This document shows positions 49,206 through 59,914 of a DNA stretch of 64,000 nucleotides, one piece after another. Numbering within the stretch: position 1 is the first letter of the stretch; the number at the start of each line of letters is the position of its first letter. The stretch is from NCBI RefSeq assembly GCF_024347415.1, contig NZ_AP025476.1, forward strand, positions 2,604,001 to 2,668,000, read 5' to 3'. The position numbers were made by a program, and so were the translations under genes. The notes under the pieces were generated by a model. That model did no database searches. It was not told where the DNA came from and was given only the letters and a program-made list of their open reading frames with translations. This DNA is from Vibrio crassostreae (GTDB taxonomy: Bacteria > Pseudomonadota > Gammaproteobacteria > Enterobacterales > Vibrionaceae).

Positions 49206-50084
49206 TTAGTAAATGCACGCTTCAGTCATTGCTTGAGCAACAACAGGTTGAGCTGGTTCTGACAGTTCAGTCAGCGGTAGACGTAAGCCACCTTCAGCGA
49301 TCAGACCCATTTTATGAACCGCCCATTTTACGGGAATAGGGTTAGATTCAACGAACAAATTCTTATGTAGAGGCATCAAACGCTCATTGATCGCTTCTGC
49401 TTCTTCAAACTTACCTTCTTTTGCTAGCTTGAACATGGTTGCCATATCAGCGGCTGCAACATTATTCGTTACAGAGATCACGCCATCGCCACCACGCTTA
49501 ACAAATTCTAGACCTGTTAAGTCATCACCACTTAGTAAGATAAAGTCTTCGCCACAAAGTTCACGGTGAATTGCAATTCTGTCGAGATCACCCGTCGCAT
49601 CTTTAAGTGCAACGATGTTTTCGATCTCAGCAAGGCGAGCAACCGTTTCTGGCAACAAGTCTACAGCAGTACGACCAGGAACATTGTATAGGATTTGTGG
49701 AACGTCACTGACTTCAGCAATCGCTTTGTAGTGTTGGTACAAACCCTCTTGAGTCGGTTTGTTGTAGTAAGGCGTTACGCTCAGACAGCCTGCAATACCA
49801 GAACCATTCAACAAACGGCTGAATAGAACAGATTCGTGAGTTGCATTTGCACCTGTACCAGCGATAACGGGAATACGACCATCAGCAAATTCAACGATCT
49901 TGTTGACGACTTTGACATGCTCTTCAATTGTGAGTGTTGAAGACTCACCTGTTGTGCCAACCGCAACCAGACCATCACTACCTGCTGCAACATGGTGATC
50001 AACCAACTTTTTAAGGCTGTCGAAATCCACTTCGCCATCTGCGTTAAATGGCGTAACTAGCGCAACGATACTTCCTGAAAACAT
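49206..50084 (-). CDS. dapA: 4-hydroxy-tetrahydrodipicolinate synthase
   Basis: Condenses pyruvate with aspartate semialdehyde, the first committed step to diaminopimelate and lysine. It has 292 residues, full length. The Schiff-base lysine is in [12 protein letters not shown], with GTTGES in the N-terminal part and YNVPGRT giving the catalytic tyrosine region. The frame opens at 50141, but GGGAGATAGAC places the start at 50084 ([13 protein letters not shown]). Operon with bamC. Confidence 0.97.
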   Translation of the reverse strand: MFSGSIVALVTPFNADGEVDFDSLKKLVDHHVAAGSDGLVAVGTTGESSTLTIEEHVKVVNKIVEFADGRIPVIAGTGANATHESVLFSRLLNGSGIAGCLSVTPYYNKPTQEGLYQHYKAIAEVSDVPQILYNVPGRTAVDLLPETVARLAEIENIVALKDATGDLDRIAIHRELCGEDFILLSGDDLTGLEFVKRGGDGVISVTNNVAAADMATMFKLAKEGKFEEAEAINERLMPLHKNLFVESNPIPVKWAVHKMGLIAEGGLRLPLTELSEPAQPVVAQAMTEACIY

Positions 50085-50458
50085 GTCTATCTCCCTTAAT
50101 TTATTCTTTTTGCATGTTACTGTAAGCCAATCAATAAACACAAGACATTAAAGTGGCTTACCGGCAACATCTGCATTAAATATTGTCGTATGTTTGAGGT
50201 AAAACGACTTCTAACAGCGTTCTACCTAGAATTTGGGTAACCTGCGCTCAATCTAGCGGATAGCACCTAACTGGATGTCAGTAACAAGTAAGCTGTGCTC
50301 TCATCACTCTATCTCGTTTTTTAACGCACCTGACATTCTTATCATTGGTTACATGTTAGAAGCAAGGTGGCTCATAAAAAGCCCCTTACGCACGCTTATT
50401 CCACAAGCTAACTGTGCTAACATGCATGAATCAATGGAATATAAAGAGACGTGATTTT
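50085..50458. other. divergent dapA/gcvR control region
   Basis: A 374-base gap between divergent genes with no ORF. It must contain both promoters. TAACAT just upstream of gcvR with a preceding TGC could be an extended -10. No operator was recognised. Confidence 0.4.
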
Positions 50459-51001
50459 ATGACTCAACATCTAGTAATCACAGCTGTGGGCACTGATCGC
50501 CCAGGTGTATGCAACCAAGTGGTTCATTTAGTCACCCAATCAGGCTGTAACATTATTGATAGCCGTATCGCTCTGTTTGGCGAAGAATTTACGCTTATCA
50601 TGCTACTGTCTGGAAAGGCAAATAACATTACCCGCGTTGAAACCACCCTGCCCTTGCTTGGCCAAGAGCACGACTTGATTACGATTATGAAGCGAACCTC
50701 GCCTCATGATGTTATTGAGAACTCCTACACGCTGGAAGTTTTCGTTGAGTCAGACGACAAACTCGGCCTGACCGAGCAATTCACTCAGTTCTTCGCAGAC
50801 CGCAATATCGGCCTCGACTCGCTTAGCGCGCAGACCATCAATAAGTCCAAGGTTCAGCTCGATAACGACCAATTCCATATCTCTATTACCGCTTCTGTGC
50901 AATCAGAATGTAATTTGATGCAGCTACAAGAAGAATTCGACGCGCTGTGTCAGAGCCTATCCGTACAAGGCTCGCTCAACTTTATTAAAAACAGTCTCTA
51001 A
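50459..51001 (+). CDS. gcvR: glycine cleavage system transcriptional repressor GcvR
   Basis: Two-ACT-domain protein of 180 residues that, in E. coli, binds GcvA and blocks activation of the gcv operon. ACT1 begins LVITAVGTDRPGVCNQVVHL (about 4-75), ACT2 begins TLEVFVESDDKLGLTEQFTQF (about 90-175). The frame opens at 50414, but the start at 50459 gives the family N-terminus. It sits 12 bases before bcp, as in E. coli. Confidence 0.92.
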   Translation: MTQHLVITAVGTDRPGVCNQVVHLVTQSGCNIIDSRIALFGEEFTLIMLLSGKANNITRVETTLPLLGQEHDLITIMKRTSPHDVIENSYTLEVFVESDDKLGLTEQFTQFFADRNIGLDSLSAQTINKSKVQLDNDQFHISITASVQSECNLMQLQEEFDALCQSLSVQGSLNFIKNSL

Positions 51002-51013
51002 AAAGGAAATGTC

Positions 51014-51484
51014 ATGAATACGCTAACGGCTGGTGTTCCAGCACCTGCTTTTTCTCTTCCAGATCAAGATGGCAATATCGTATCTCTTGGTGACTTCAAG
51101 GGTAAAAAAGTACTTTTCTACTTTTACCCAAAAGCAATGACCCCAGGTTGTATCGTGCAAGCGGAAGGTCTGCGTGATATCAAAGCACAACTTGATGACC
51201 TCAATGTCGTGGTTTTGGGTGTGAGTATTGATCCAGTCAAACGCCTACCAAACTTCGTTGAGAAGAAATCTCTGAACTTCACTCTATTATCAGATGAAGA
51301 CCACAGCGTTGCTGAACAGTTTGGCGTTTGGGGTGAGAAAAAATTCATGGGTAAAATATACGATGGTCTGCATCGTATTAGCTTCCTAATCGATGAAGAA
51401 GGTCAGATTGAACACGTCTTCAACAAGTTCAAAACCAAGACTCACCACGAAGTGGTTTTAGATTACTTCAACCAAGAAGCTTAA
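51014..51484 (+). CDS. bcp: peroxiredoxin Bcp
   Basis: Thiol peroxidase of the AhpC/TSA superfamily, 156 residues, reducing peroxides in the cytoplasm. The peroxidatic cysteine is in PKAMTPGCIVQAEGLRD. The resolving cysteine found five residues later in E. coli Bcp is replaced by Glu, so this is a 1-Cys form. AAAAGGAAATGTC precedes the ATG. Transcribed with gcvR. Confidence 0.95.
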   Translation: MNTLTAGVPAPAFSLPDQDGNIVSLGDFKGKKVLFYFYPKAMTPGCIVQAEGLRDIKAQLDDLNVVVLGVSIDPVKRLPNFVEKKSLNFTLLSDEDHSVAEQFGVWGEKKFMGKIYDGLHRISFLIDEEGQIEHVFNKFKTKTHHEVVLDYFNQEA

Positions 51485-51559
51485 TGGCTGTTTCGGTTAA
51501 AGCACTAAGTTAAAGAAAGCTTCTTAACCCAATAAACTTAAGCGATACATACCATTAAA

Positions 51560-51594
51560 AATGGCCGAATATCAGGGATATCCGGCCTTTTAAT
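51560..51594 (+). terminator. gcvR-bcp terminator
   Basis: GGCCGAATATC and GATATCCGGCC pair with one mismatch around AGG, followed by TTTTAATATTT. Confidence 0.75.
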
Positions 51595-51764
51595 ATTTCA
51601 TCAATATGACAAGCGCGATTATACTCACCTGACCAATATAGAATTTGATGTTGAAAAACTCTGTTGAAGAAATAAAAATGCTATTGACAACGAAAAATTT
51701 CATTCACTAAGCCTAACAAGCGTCTTTCTACATCAAAAAAGCAATAAATCAGGTAAGAAAGAAA

Positions 51765-52430
51765 TTATTGGTTGTCTTTTAAGTACTTCATTCCTTTAAT
51801 ATACACTTCATAGTTATATACATCCTCTTCATCACCAGTCTCAGAAAATATTCTAAAGATATCTCCAGCCAGCTCTAAATCATCTAAATCTCTAGATTTA
51901 ATAAGAATAAAAGCTAGCTCTCTTGTCGCATAGCTTTTATCCAACTTATAAGATTTCTTAAGATATTCTTTGGCTTTTATGTACCAATCTAAAGGCGGTT
52001 CTTTTGATCTTGTAAATTTCAAATAATAACTCTGGCCAAGAATAATCATCTGGTCAGGATCATTTTCACTATAAAAAGGACTTGACTCAATAATTTCTAT
52101 TGACTTATCTAAATCTTGAACAAAACCTTCCCCATGGTAATAAATACTTGCTTCGATCAAAAATGCATAGTTCTCATTTTTTTTAGAGATAATTGCTAAT
52201 CTCTCGAGGAACTTGGTTTTGCTATAATAATGACTTAGATAATTGATATTATCCAAGTAGAAAAATATTCCATCAACAACCTTAGAGTCTTCTTCTGAAG
52301 TAAAATCATCCATGAAGCAGTTCTCTAACTCCTTCGCACATGAATACTTGTTCTGAGCGTTGACCCAGCTTATATCTCCATCAGCGAAAACTTGTGATGA
52401 AATAAATAGTGCTAATAAAAAAACTAACAT
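51765..52430 (-). CDS. secreted Sel1-like/TPR-type protein, accessory
   Basis: A 221-residue protein with a short signal peptide (about 1-17, ending SSQVFA). The helical body contains a Sel1-like segment (EASIYYHGEGFVQDLDKS, about 93-110) and further repeat-like helices (KAKEYLKKSYKLDKSYA). It is much more AT-rich than its neighbours, with many ATA and AGA codons, and the signal peptide lacks the usual basic N-terminus. It lies 15 bases after perM on the same strand. The specific function is unknown; it looks like a recently acquired gene between two core loci. Confidence 0.7.
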   Translation of the reverse strand: MLVFLLALFISSQVFADGDISWVNAQNKYSCAKELENCFMDDFTSEEDSKVVDGIFFYLDNINYLSHYYSKTKFLERLAIISKKNENYAFLIEASIYYHGEGFVQDLDKSIEIIESSPFYSENDPDQMIILGQSYYLKFTRSKEPPLDWYIKAKEYLKKSYKLDKSYATRELAFILIKSRDLDDLELAGDIFRIFSETGDEEDVYNYEVYIKGMKYLKDNQ

Positions 52431-52445
52431 TTATAAGTCATTTCG

Positions 52446-53522
52446 TTACTGTTGATGTTCAGGGTCATCATCTAGAGCATGGCTCGGTAAGGCATTCCAA
52501 ACCGCTTTAACTAGCGTTGCTAGCGGGATAGCAAAGAACACACCCCAGAATCCCCACAATCCACCAAACACTAACACGGCAACAATAATTGCGACTGGGT
52601 GCAGGTTTACCGCTTCAGAGAAAAGAACCGGAACCAGTACGTTACCATCTAACGCTTGGATAATACCGTAAGCGAGAAGCAGCCAATAAAACTGAGGCTC
52701 TAATCCCCACTGGAACAGACCAACAATCGCCACAGGAACTGTCACAGCTGCCGCACCGATATAAGGAATAAGTACCGAGAAGCCAACCGCTACAGCCAAT
52801 AATACTGAATAACGAAGATCCAGAATTGCGAAGGTTACGTAACTCACGCCGCCTACGATTAGAATTTCTAACACTTTACCGCGGATGTAGTTAGAGATTT
52901 GCTGGTTCATCTCTTCCCATACTTTAGTCGCTAAACGACGATTTCGAGGAAGTACACCGCTGGCCATTCTGATCATTTCTTCTTTGTCTTTTAACAAGAA
53001 GAAGATAAGCAATGGTACGAGAATCAAGTAAACCGCCAAGGTCGCTAAACTCACAAGAGAAGCAAGTGAGCCTTTGACAACACTTTCACCAAAACCTAAC
53101 GCTTTGTTCTTGGCATTAGACATAATGGACTCAACGATCTGCAAGTTGGCAAGTTCAGGGTAGCGTTCAGGAATAGTCGCGATGAAGTTTTGTAAGCTGC
53201 CATACATACTTGGGATATCATTGATTAGGTTACCCACTTGTTCCCAAATGGTTGGTACCAAGCCAAAGATCGCAAGTAGCATCACGCTAAAGAACATCAT
53301 GATAACCAGCATCACCGAAGGGGTTCTTGGAACACCGAGTCTTTGAAGTTGGGTAACAGGCCACTCAAGCAAGTAAGCCAACACAATGGCCACTAATAAT
53401 GGCGCAATGAGGTGACCAAAAAAGTAGATGGTAATAAAGCCGAATAGAATGATGGCAACCAAACTGACAGCATGGGGATCAGAGAAACGTCGTTTATACC
53501 AACGATTGACCATTTCAAGCAT
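52446..53522 (-). CDS. perM: AI-2E-family transporter PerM
   Basis: Polytopic inner-membrane protein of 358 residues with about eight membrane segments, from the AI-2 exporter-like (UPF0118) family. Typical regions are LVPLLIFFLLKDKEEM and LRYSVLLAVAVGFSVLIPYIGAA. Members export or exchange small solutes or ions; the substrate here is unknown. The frame opens at 53618 but the ATG at 53522, which overlaps the end of the TusA-like gene and follows AAGGAA, is preferred (53513 is an alternative). Confidence 0.88.
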   Translation of the reverse strand: MLEMVNRWYKRRFSDPHAVSLVAIILFGFITIYFFGHLIAPLLVAIVLAYLLEWPVTQLQRLGVPRTPSVMLVIMMFFSVMLLAIFGLVPTIWEQVGNLINDIPSMYGSLQNFIATIPERYPELANLQIVESIMSNAKNKALGFGESVVKGSLASLVSLATLAVYLILVPLLIFFLLKDKEEMIRMASGVLPRNRRLATKVWEEMNQQISNYIRGKVLEILIVGGVSYVTFAILDLRYSVLLAVAVGFSVLIPYIGAAAVTVPVAIVGLFQWGLEPQFYWLLLAYGIIQALDGNVLVPVLFSEAVNLHPVAIIVAVLVFGGLWGFWGVFFAIPLATLVKAVWNALPSHALDDDPEHQQ

Positions 53523-53754
53523 CTGACTGCAATTCCTTTTTAGTGACGAGGAGATGATAATAGTTAGAGCAAACCTCAGTGATGACGTCATAGGCTTGCT
53601 TAGACAAAAAAGTAACAATATCTTTCATCGAGCTGTTATCAGAGACATAAATTGACAATGATTGCCCGACTTCTAACTTTACACTGTGACGCTTGGCTAA
53701 TAATAGTGCCATTGGACAGCGCTCTTGGCGTAAATCTAGAATATTAGGTGTCAT
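53515..53754 (-). CDS. TusA-family sulfur-carrier-like protein
   Basis: A 79-residue TusA/YeeD-type protein. The sulfur-accepting cysteine is Cys13 in LRQERCPMALLLAK, followed by the family beta-strand SLSIYVSDNSSMKD. Its last codons overlap the start of perM by eight bases, so the two are translationally coupled. TusA relatives deliver sulfane sulfur; the acceptor here is not known. Divergent from bepA. Confidence 0.87.
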   Translation of the reverse strand: MTPNILDLRQERCPMALLLAKRHSVKLEVGQSLSIYVSDNSSMKDIVTFLSKQAYDVITEVCSNYYHLLVTKKELQSDA

Positions 53755-53932
53755 TCTTGAGCTCGATGCTTATTATAAGGGTCGTATTGTAATCTGTTTT
53801 TGAAAACGCGCCATCATTCATTCATCTTCCTTCATGATAGCGCACGCACTTGGCAAAGGTTAAATCAGATAAAGAACCAATTTGCATTGCACTTGTCTTA
53901 CTGTCAGAAGAAACGGAGTATTACTGACTAAT

Positions 53933-55387
53933 ATGTTTAAACGCGCTCGCTCAATTGCTTGCTTATGCATCGCAGCTACATTAAGCACCCCAACGTTGGC
54001 GAATACCAATAGTTTGGAGCTACCCGATATCGGTACCGCTGCTGGCGGCACGCTCTCTATCGACCAAGAGCTTATCTATGGTGATGCCTACATGCGTATC
54101 ATCAGAAGCAGCCAGCCTATCGTAAACGACCCAGTTTTAAACTTATATATTGATACGCTTGGTCATCGTCTGGTCGCTAACGCAAATGATGTAAAGACGC
54201 CTTTCCAGTTCTTTATGATCCGTGACCGCAACATCAACGCCTTTGCTTTCTTTGGTGGCTATGTTGCTTTGCATTCAGGTCTATTCCTGCATGCACAATC
54301 TGAAAGTGAATTGGCTTCAGTATTAGCGCACGAAATCGCGCACGTTACCCAACGTCACTTAGCACGTAGCATGGAAGATCAAGCTCGCCGTTCTCCAGCA
54401 ACCATTGCTGCTCTTGCGGCTTCTGTATTACTGGCGATTGCAGCTCCTGAAGCGGGCATTGCAGCCCTAACGGCAACGACAGCGGGTAATATGCAAAGCC
54501 AGATCAACTACACACGTAGTAATGAAAAAGAAGCTGACCGCTTTGGTATCAACACGCTTGCGAAAGCTGGCTTTGATGTGAATGCAATGCCACGCTTCTT
54601 TGGCCGCTTAGCCGATGAATACCGCTATGCGAGCACACCACCTCCAATGCTACTGACTCACCCATTACCAGAAGACCGAATTACAGATTCACGTGCTCGT
54701 GCTCGTAGTTACCCGCCACTGAAACTGGCTCCGTCTTTGGACTACCATCTTGCAAGAGCCCGCATTGTTGCGCGCTATGCTGGCATTAATAACGATGCTG
54801 CTCTTGATTGGTTTGAGCGTCAGCTGAAGAAAGCCCCTAAAGCCTTGGTTCCATCGTTAGAGTATGGGCAAGCGCTGGTTTACCTAGATTCTAAAAAATT
54901 AGACAAAGCAGAGCCAATTCTGAACAAACTGATTAACAGCGACCCGACCAACCTGTTTTATCTAGATGCTATTTCCGATCTGCACATCGAGAAGAAACAG
55001 CCTAAGATTGCGATTAAAGAACTTAAGTCGGCACTGGTTCGTCAGCCAAACAACCCAGTTCTGACCATCAACTACGCCAATGCACTAATTGAAAATGAAA
55101 ATCTACAAGAAGCAGTTCGCGTATTGCAGCGTTACACGCACGATAACCCGAATGACACCAATGGCTGGCACCTACTTTCAAAAGTAAATACGAGCCTTGG
55201 TAATAGCGACGAAGAACTGGCTGCTCGTGCAGAAATTTTGGCACTACAAGCCAACTGGAACAAAGCGATTCAGTACTACACGCAGGCGAGCCAAATCGCA
55301 GAACTAGGCAGCCTAAAACAAGCACGCTACGACGCTCGAATTGATCAACTAATGATTCAACGAGAGCGCTTCTTGTCGCTACAATAA
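53933..55387 (+). CDS. bepA: beta-barrel assembly-enhancing protease BepA
   Basis: Periplasmic M48 metalloprotease and chaperone that promotes or clears outer-membrane proteins such as LptD. It has 484 residues. A signal peptide ends about residue 23 (TPTLA). The zinc motif HEIAH lies in LAHEIAHVTQRH with the third ligand in EKEADRFG, and TPR repeats fill about 300-480. The frame opens at 53882; the start at 53933 gives the signal peptide. Followed by yfgD, as in E. coli. Confidence 0.95.
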   Translation: MFKRARSIACLCIAATLSTPTLANTNSLELPDIGTAAGGTLSIDQELIYGDAYMRIIRSSQPIVNDPVLNLYIDTLGHRLVANANDVKTPFQFFMIRDRNINAFAFFGGYVALHSGLFLHAQSESELASVLAHEIAHVTQRHLARSMEDQARRSPATIAALAASVLLAIAAPEAGIAALTATTAGNMQSQINYTRSNEKEADRFGINTLAKAGFDVNAMPRFFGRLADEYRYASTPPPMLLTHPLPEDRITDSRARARSYPPLKLAPSLDYHLARARIVARYAGINNDAALDWFERQLKKAPKALVPSLEYGQALVYLDSKKLDKAEPILNKLINSDPTNLFYLDAISDLHIEKKQPKIAIKELKSALVRQPNNPVLTINYANALIENENLQEAVRVLQRYTHDNPNDTNGWHLLSKVNTSLGNSDEELAARAEILALQANWNKAIQYYTQASQIAELGSLKQARYDARIDQLMIQRERFLSLQ

Positions 55388-55509
55388 TATGTTTACTGGT
55401 AGCCGCTCGTTGCAAGAATAAAAAGAAAGCTCAACGTTACACAAAAAAGAAGTCGCCTCTGGTGGCTTCAGCTAAACAATTAAATCAAAAATAATAATGA
55501 GGAAGAACC

Positions 55510-55860
55510 ATGTCTGTCGTGATTTATCATAATCCACGTTGCTCAAAGAGCCGTCAAACTCTCGAATTGCTTGAAACAAACGGTGTACAACCTGAAGTTA
55601 TCAAGTACCTAGACACGCCTTTAACTGTCGAGCAGCTAAAAGTGCTTTTCACTCAACTGGGTTTTGACAGTGTTCGCGACATGATGCGTACCAAAGAAGC
55701 GGACTACAAAGAAGCAAACTTGGATGATGCATCAGTAACTGATGAAGATCTTTTCTCAGCAATGGCAACAAATCCAAAACTGTTCGAGCGCCCAGTGGTT
55801 GTTGCGAACAACAAAGCAAAGATTGGTCGTCCACCAGAGCAAGTATTAGAGATTCTGTAA
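55510..55860 (+). CDS. yfgD: ArsC-family protein YfgD
   Basis: Glutaredoxin-like arsenate reductase family protein of 116 residues. Catalytic Cys11 lies in YHNPRCSKSRQTLELL, and the arginine motif near the end reads FERPVVV. The bepA-yfgD order matches E. coli. Whether it reduces arsenate was not shown for YfgD; the fold is clear, the substrate is not. A WrbA-like gene follows after six bases. Confidence 0.9.
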   Translation: MSVVIYHNPRCSKSRQTLELLETNGVQPEVIKYLDTPLTVEQLKVLFTQLGFDSVRDMMRTKEADYKEANLDDASVTDEDLFSAMATNPKLFERPVVVANNKAKIGRPPEQVLEIL

Positions 55861-56894
<1,034 letters not shown>

Positions 56895-56933
56895 TATTGA
56901 TACGTTGCTCTTGAACACAGACACTAGATAAAC

Positions 56934-56970
56934 AAAAGCCCTGCAGGATTGCTCTTGCAGGGCTTTTTTC
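56934..56970 (+). terminator. terminator after DUF2069 gene
   Basis: AAAAGCCCTGCA and TGCAGGGCTTTT pair perfectly and end in a T-run; it serves as a stop between convergent units. Confidence 0.9.
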
Positions 56971-57005
56971 ATGTTTTCATTTCAATCAGTCATGTCAGCT
57001 GACAA

Positions 57006-58256
57006 TTATGAGCGAACCCACTCGTATACCAAGCTTGGCTTAGCATGTACTGGCGCAGTATCAGCTGTGTTAGATTCCTCTAGCGTTGCGTCAGGCGTGT
57101 TCGTTAGCTCAGTATCCTCAGATACCTCGTTGCCATTAATCACTTGTACGCCTGAGTCAGTTTCGTCACCAACGACTTCAGCAGCGTCTGTTGAATCATC
57201 GCCTACAGACATGGTGTTGTCTTGAGTTTCAAATTCAGGGCTCACTTCAGGCTCAATGTAAGATTCTTCAACCTTCGCAACTTGGCGAATACTTGCAACT
57301 TCTTGCTCAAACTCTTGTTGAGTCGACAATAAGTGAATTCGGAAAGTTACTTCGTTGTTCTGAATCTTCAGAATATCTAGGCTTGCCACCGAGTTGAGAC
57401 GCTTAAGTGCGTTTTCCAACTGAAAGAAGTCTTGAGCATTATTCAGGCTAATAAACTGCGTTAAAATCGATTCTGATGACTCACTCGCTACCGTCACAGC
57501 ACTTTTTCCTGCGTAGTAGTTACTGATTTGGTCGACTAACTTCTTAGAAGTCGTGGCACTGTTACCTGATAAAGAACCACTTACAGGCGATGTTGGTGCG
57601 CTCGTCAATTGACTTGGCTTTTGATCATATAGAGTCCAACGTAGACCTGAAGATTGAGCCTTGATCACCAATACAGCATCAACAGGGTAACGCTGACTCG
57701 CTTTACTGATTGGCGTAACAAAGCTGCCCCACAAATCAGAAGTCGCAATACCCGTAATATCGTCAAAGTCACCCACAGGCAGCGTTAGAGGCAAACCGCG
57801 CTCTTTTGCGTTTGCTTGCAAGCCCGCTGCTAACTGCGAGTTAGAGTGTTCCCAGACGATATTCTTGTCGTAGTTGTCCTCTTCCACCAGCCAAACAAGG
57901 ATGTTTGAACGCGTGTCAGGCCAGTACGGTAACTGTGCTTGAGTCAATAGCGAACGGATTTGAGCACCGTTAAAACGCATACGCAATGTTGATTGGTCAT
58001 TGCTTTCACCAAAACTCATTTGAGACATGTACTGCGAACTCTTGCGCATCGCCTTTTGAATCGTCTCATTCGAAGCGACATCAGTTTGGCCGGTCGCACG
58101 TATCAATACCTGCTCCATACCTGTATTTCTTGCCACTTGTTCTGGCTGTTTGTCTTCAGCGTTAATCGCAACTTCAGCACTAAAAATATCTACTTGAGTT
58201 AAGGCGTAACTCGGAGAGGCTAATAGTCCCATCAACAACAATGCTATGTAGCGCAT
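57006..58256 (-). CDS. DUF2066 exported protein
   Basis: A 416-residue protein with a signal peptide (MRYIALLLMGLLASPSYA). The body matches DUF2066, proteins of unknown role next to purMN in gamma-proteobacteria. The C-terminal 80 residues are acidic and low in complexity (Glu, Asp, Thr-rich). AGGATCAGT precedes the ATG at 58256; the frame opens at a TTG at 58274. Divergent from uraA. Confidence 0.82.
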   Translation of the reverse strand: MRYIALLLMGLLASPSYALTQVDIFSAEVAINAEDKQPEQVARNTGMEQVLIRATGQTDVASNETIQKAMRKSSQYMSQMSFGESNDQSTLRMRFNGAQIRSLLTQAQLPYWPDTRSNILVWLVEEDNYDKNIVWEHSNSQLAAGLQANAKERGLPLTLPVGDFDDITGIATSDLWGSFVTPISKASQRYPVDAVLVIKAQSSGLRWTLYDQKPSQLTSAPTSPVSGSLSGNSATTSKKLVDQISNYYAGKSAVTVASESSESILTQFISLNNAQDFFQLENALKRLNSVASLDILKIQNNEVTFRIHLLSTQQEFEQEVASIRQVAKVEESYIEPEVSPEFETQDNTMSVGDDSTDAAEVVGDETDSGVQVINGNEVSEDTELTNTPDATLEESNTADTAPVHAKPSLVYEWVRS

Positions 58257-58534
58257 ACTGATCCTAATATTCAAATCTTGTGCCTAGATGATAAGCAACT
58301 ATGGATTGAGGGGCAAGGTCGATAGCGCCCACTGTGTTTAATAACCACAAAATATCACCTGGCCATGATAAATCGCTCACTTATAAACTGAATTTCTAGG
58401 GCTTAGATGGATATAAAACATCACTAAGATAAATAAATTTGATCTATTTAGTGTGGCAATCGATTGCTAAGTGATAGAATCCCGCGAATTTTATTTTTCG
58501 CTTTTCATATAACGACCATTTTTAAGGACATAAC

Positions 58535-59773
58535 ATGAAAAATGCTCTGCAAGGTGCGCAAATGCTGTTTGTAGCATTTGGTGCGCTTGTACTCGTGCCG
58601 CTACTAACAGGACTTGACCCCAACGTTGCACTCTTTGGCGCAGGTATTGGTACCCTTTTATTCCAACTTATTACACGCCGTTCAGTGCCAATCTTCTTAG
58701 CATCTTCTTTTGCATTCATCGCGCCTATCATGTTTGGTATTCAAACTTGGGGTGTAGGCGCAACCATGGGCGGCCTAATGGCGGCAGGTGTTGTGTATGT
58801 ACTAATGGGCGCGTTAATTAAAGTTCGTGGCGTTGGCTTTATCCATAAACTGCTCCCACCAGTCGTTGTTGGCCCAGTAATTATGGTTATTGGTTTAGGT
58901 CTTGCACCTGTTGCAGTTAACATGGCGCTAGGTAAGACAGGCGATGGCGCGGTTCAACTTGTTGATGCAGACGCTGCACTGTGGATCTCTTCTATTTCAC
59001 TGTTAGTGACGATTGTCATCAGTGTGTTCTCAAAAGGCTTCCTTAAGCTGCTGCCAATCTTCGGTGGTATTGTTGCGGGTTACATCACCAGCTTGGTATA
59101 CGGCGCGGTAGACTTCACACCAGTAGCGCAAGCATCTTGGTTAGCACTACCAAACTTCACTGCGCCAGAGTTCAACATCAACGCTATCTTCTTTATGGTG
59201 TTTGTCGCGATTGCACCTGCTGTTGAGCACGTAGGCGACATGCTTGCTATTTCTAATGTAACAGGCAAAGACTACCTTAAGAAACCAGGTTTACACCGCA
59301 CTATTACTGGCGACGGCGTGGCAACCATTGCCGCTTCAATGCTGGGCGCGCCACCAAACACTACGTACAGTGAAGTAACAGGTGCAGTAATGCTGACCAA
59401 AGCATTCAACCCAGTGATCATGACTTGGGCTGCTGTAACAGCTATCGTTCTTGCATTGGTCGGTAAGCTAGGTGCACTACTTCAAACGATTCCGGTTCCT
59501 GTAATGGGCGGCATCATGATTCTACTGTTTGGCTCTATCGCAACCGTAGGTTTGAATACTCTAATTCAAAACAAAGTTGACCTACACAAATCACGCAACC
59601 TTGTGATTGTCGGCATTACTTTAGTCTTTGGTATTGGCGGCATGGCCTTTGGTATCGGTGATTTCAGCCTACAGGGCGTAAGCTTGTGCGGTATCGTGGC
59701 GATTCTACTTAACCTAGTGCTTCCAGAAGAGTTAGGTGACAACACTGTGGTAGACAAAGCTCAAATCGATTAA
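58535..59773 (+). CDS. uraA: uracil permease UraA
   Basis: NCS2-family proton-coupled uracil symporter of 412 residues with 14 membrane segments expected. The family core is PAVEHVGDMLAISNVTGK, GDGVATIAASMLGAPPNTTYSE and PVPVMGGIMILLFG. AAGGACATAAC precedes the ATG. Unlike E. coli, where upp and uraA form one operon, upp is convergent here. Confidence 0.93.
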   Translation: MKNALQGAQMLFVAFGALVLVPLLTGLDPNVALFGAGIGTLLFQLITRRSVPIFLASSFAFIAPIMFGIQTWGVGATMGGLMAAGVVYVLMGALIKVRGVGFIHKLLPPVVVGPVIMVIGLGLAPVAVNMALGKTGDGAVQLVDADAALWISSISLLVTIVISVFSKGFLKLLPIFGGIVAGYITSLVYGAVDFTPVAQASWLALPNFTAPEFNINAIFFMVFVAIAPAVEHVGDMLAISNVTGKDYLKKPGLHRTITGDGVATIAASMLGAPPNTTYSEVTGAVMLTKAFNPVIMTWAAVTAIVLALVGKLGALLQTIPVPVMGGIMILLFGSIATVGLNTLIQNKVDLHKSRNLVIVGITLVFGIGGMAFGIGDFSLQGVSLCGIVAILLNLVLPEELGDNTVVDKAQID

Positions 59774-59818
59774 TGAATCGGTAAGGCTAGATTCAAAAGA
59801 ATCACAAACCAACAAGAT

Positions 59819-59856
59819 CAAAAAAGGGAGAGCATTGAATGCTCTCCCTTTTTACT
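59819..59856. terminator. bidirectional terminator, uraA/upp
   Basis: AAAAAGGGAGAGCAT and ATGCTCTCCCTTTTT pair around TGA between the convergent genes. Confidence 0.93.
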
Positions 59857-59914
59857 AATACGGCTAATTCAGCGAGTTAAGAAACGGTTTAGAGTCACTT
59901 AAGCTGAAACCGAA

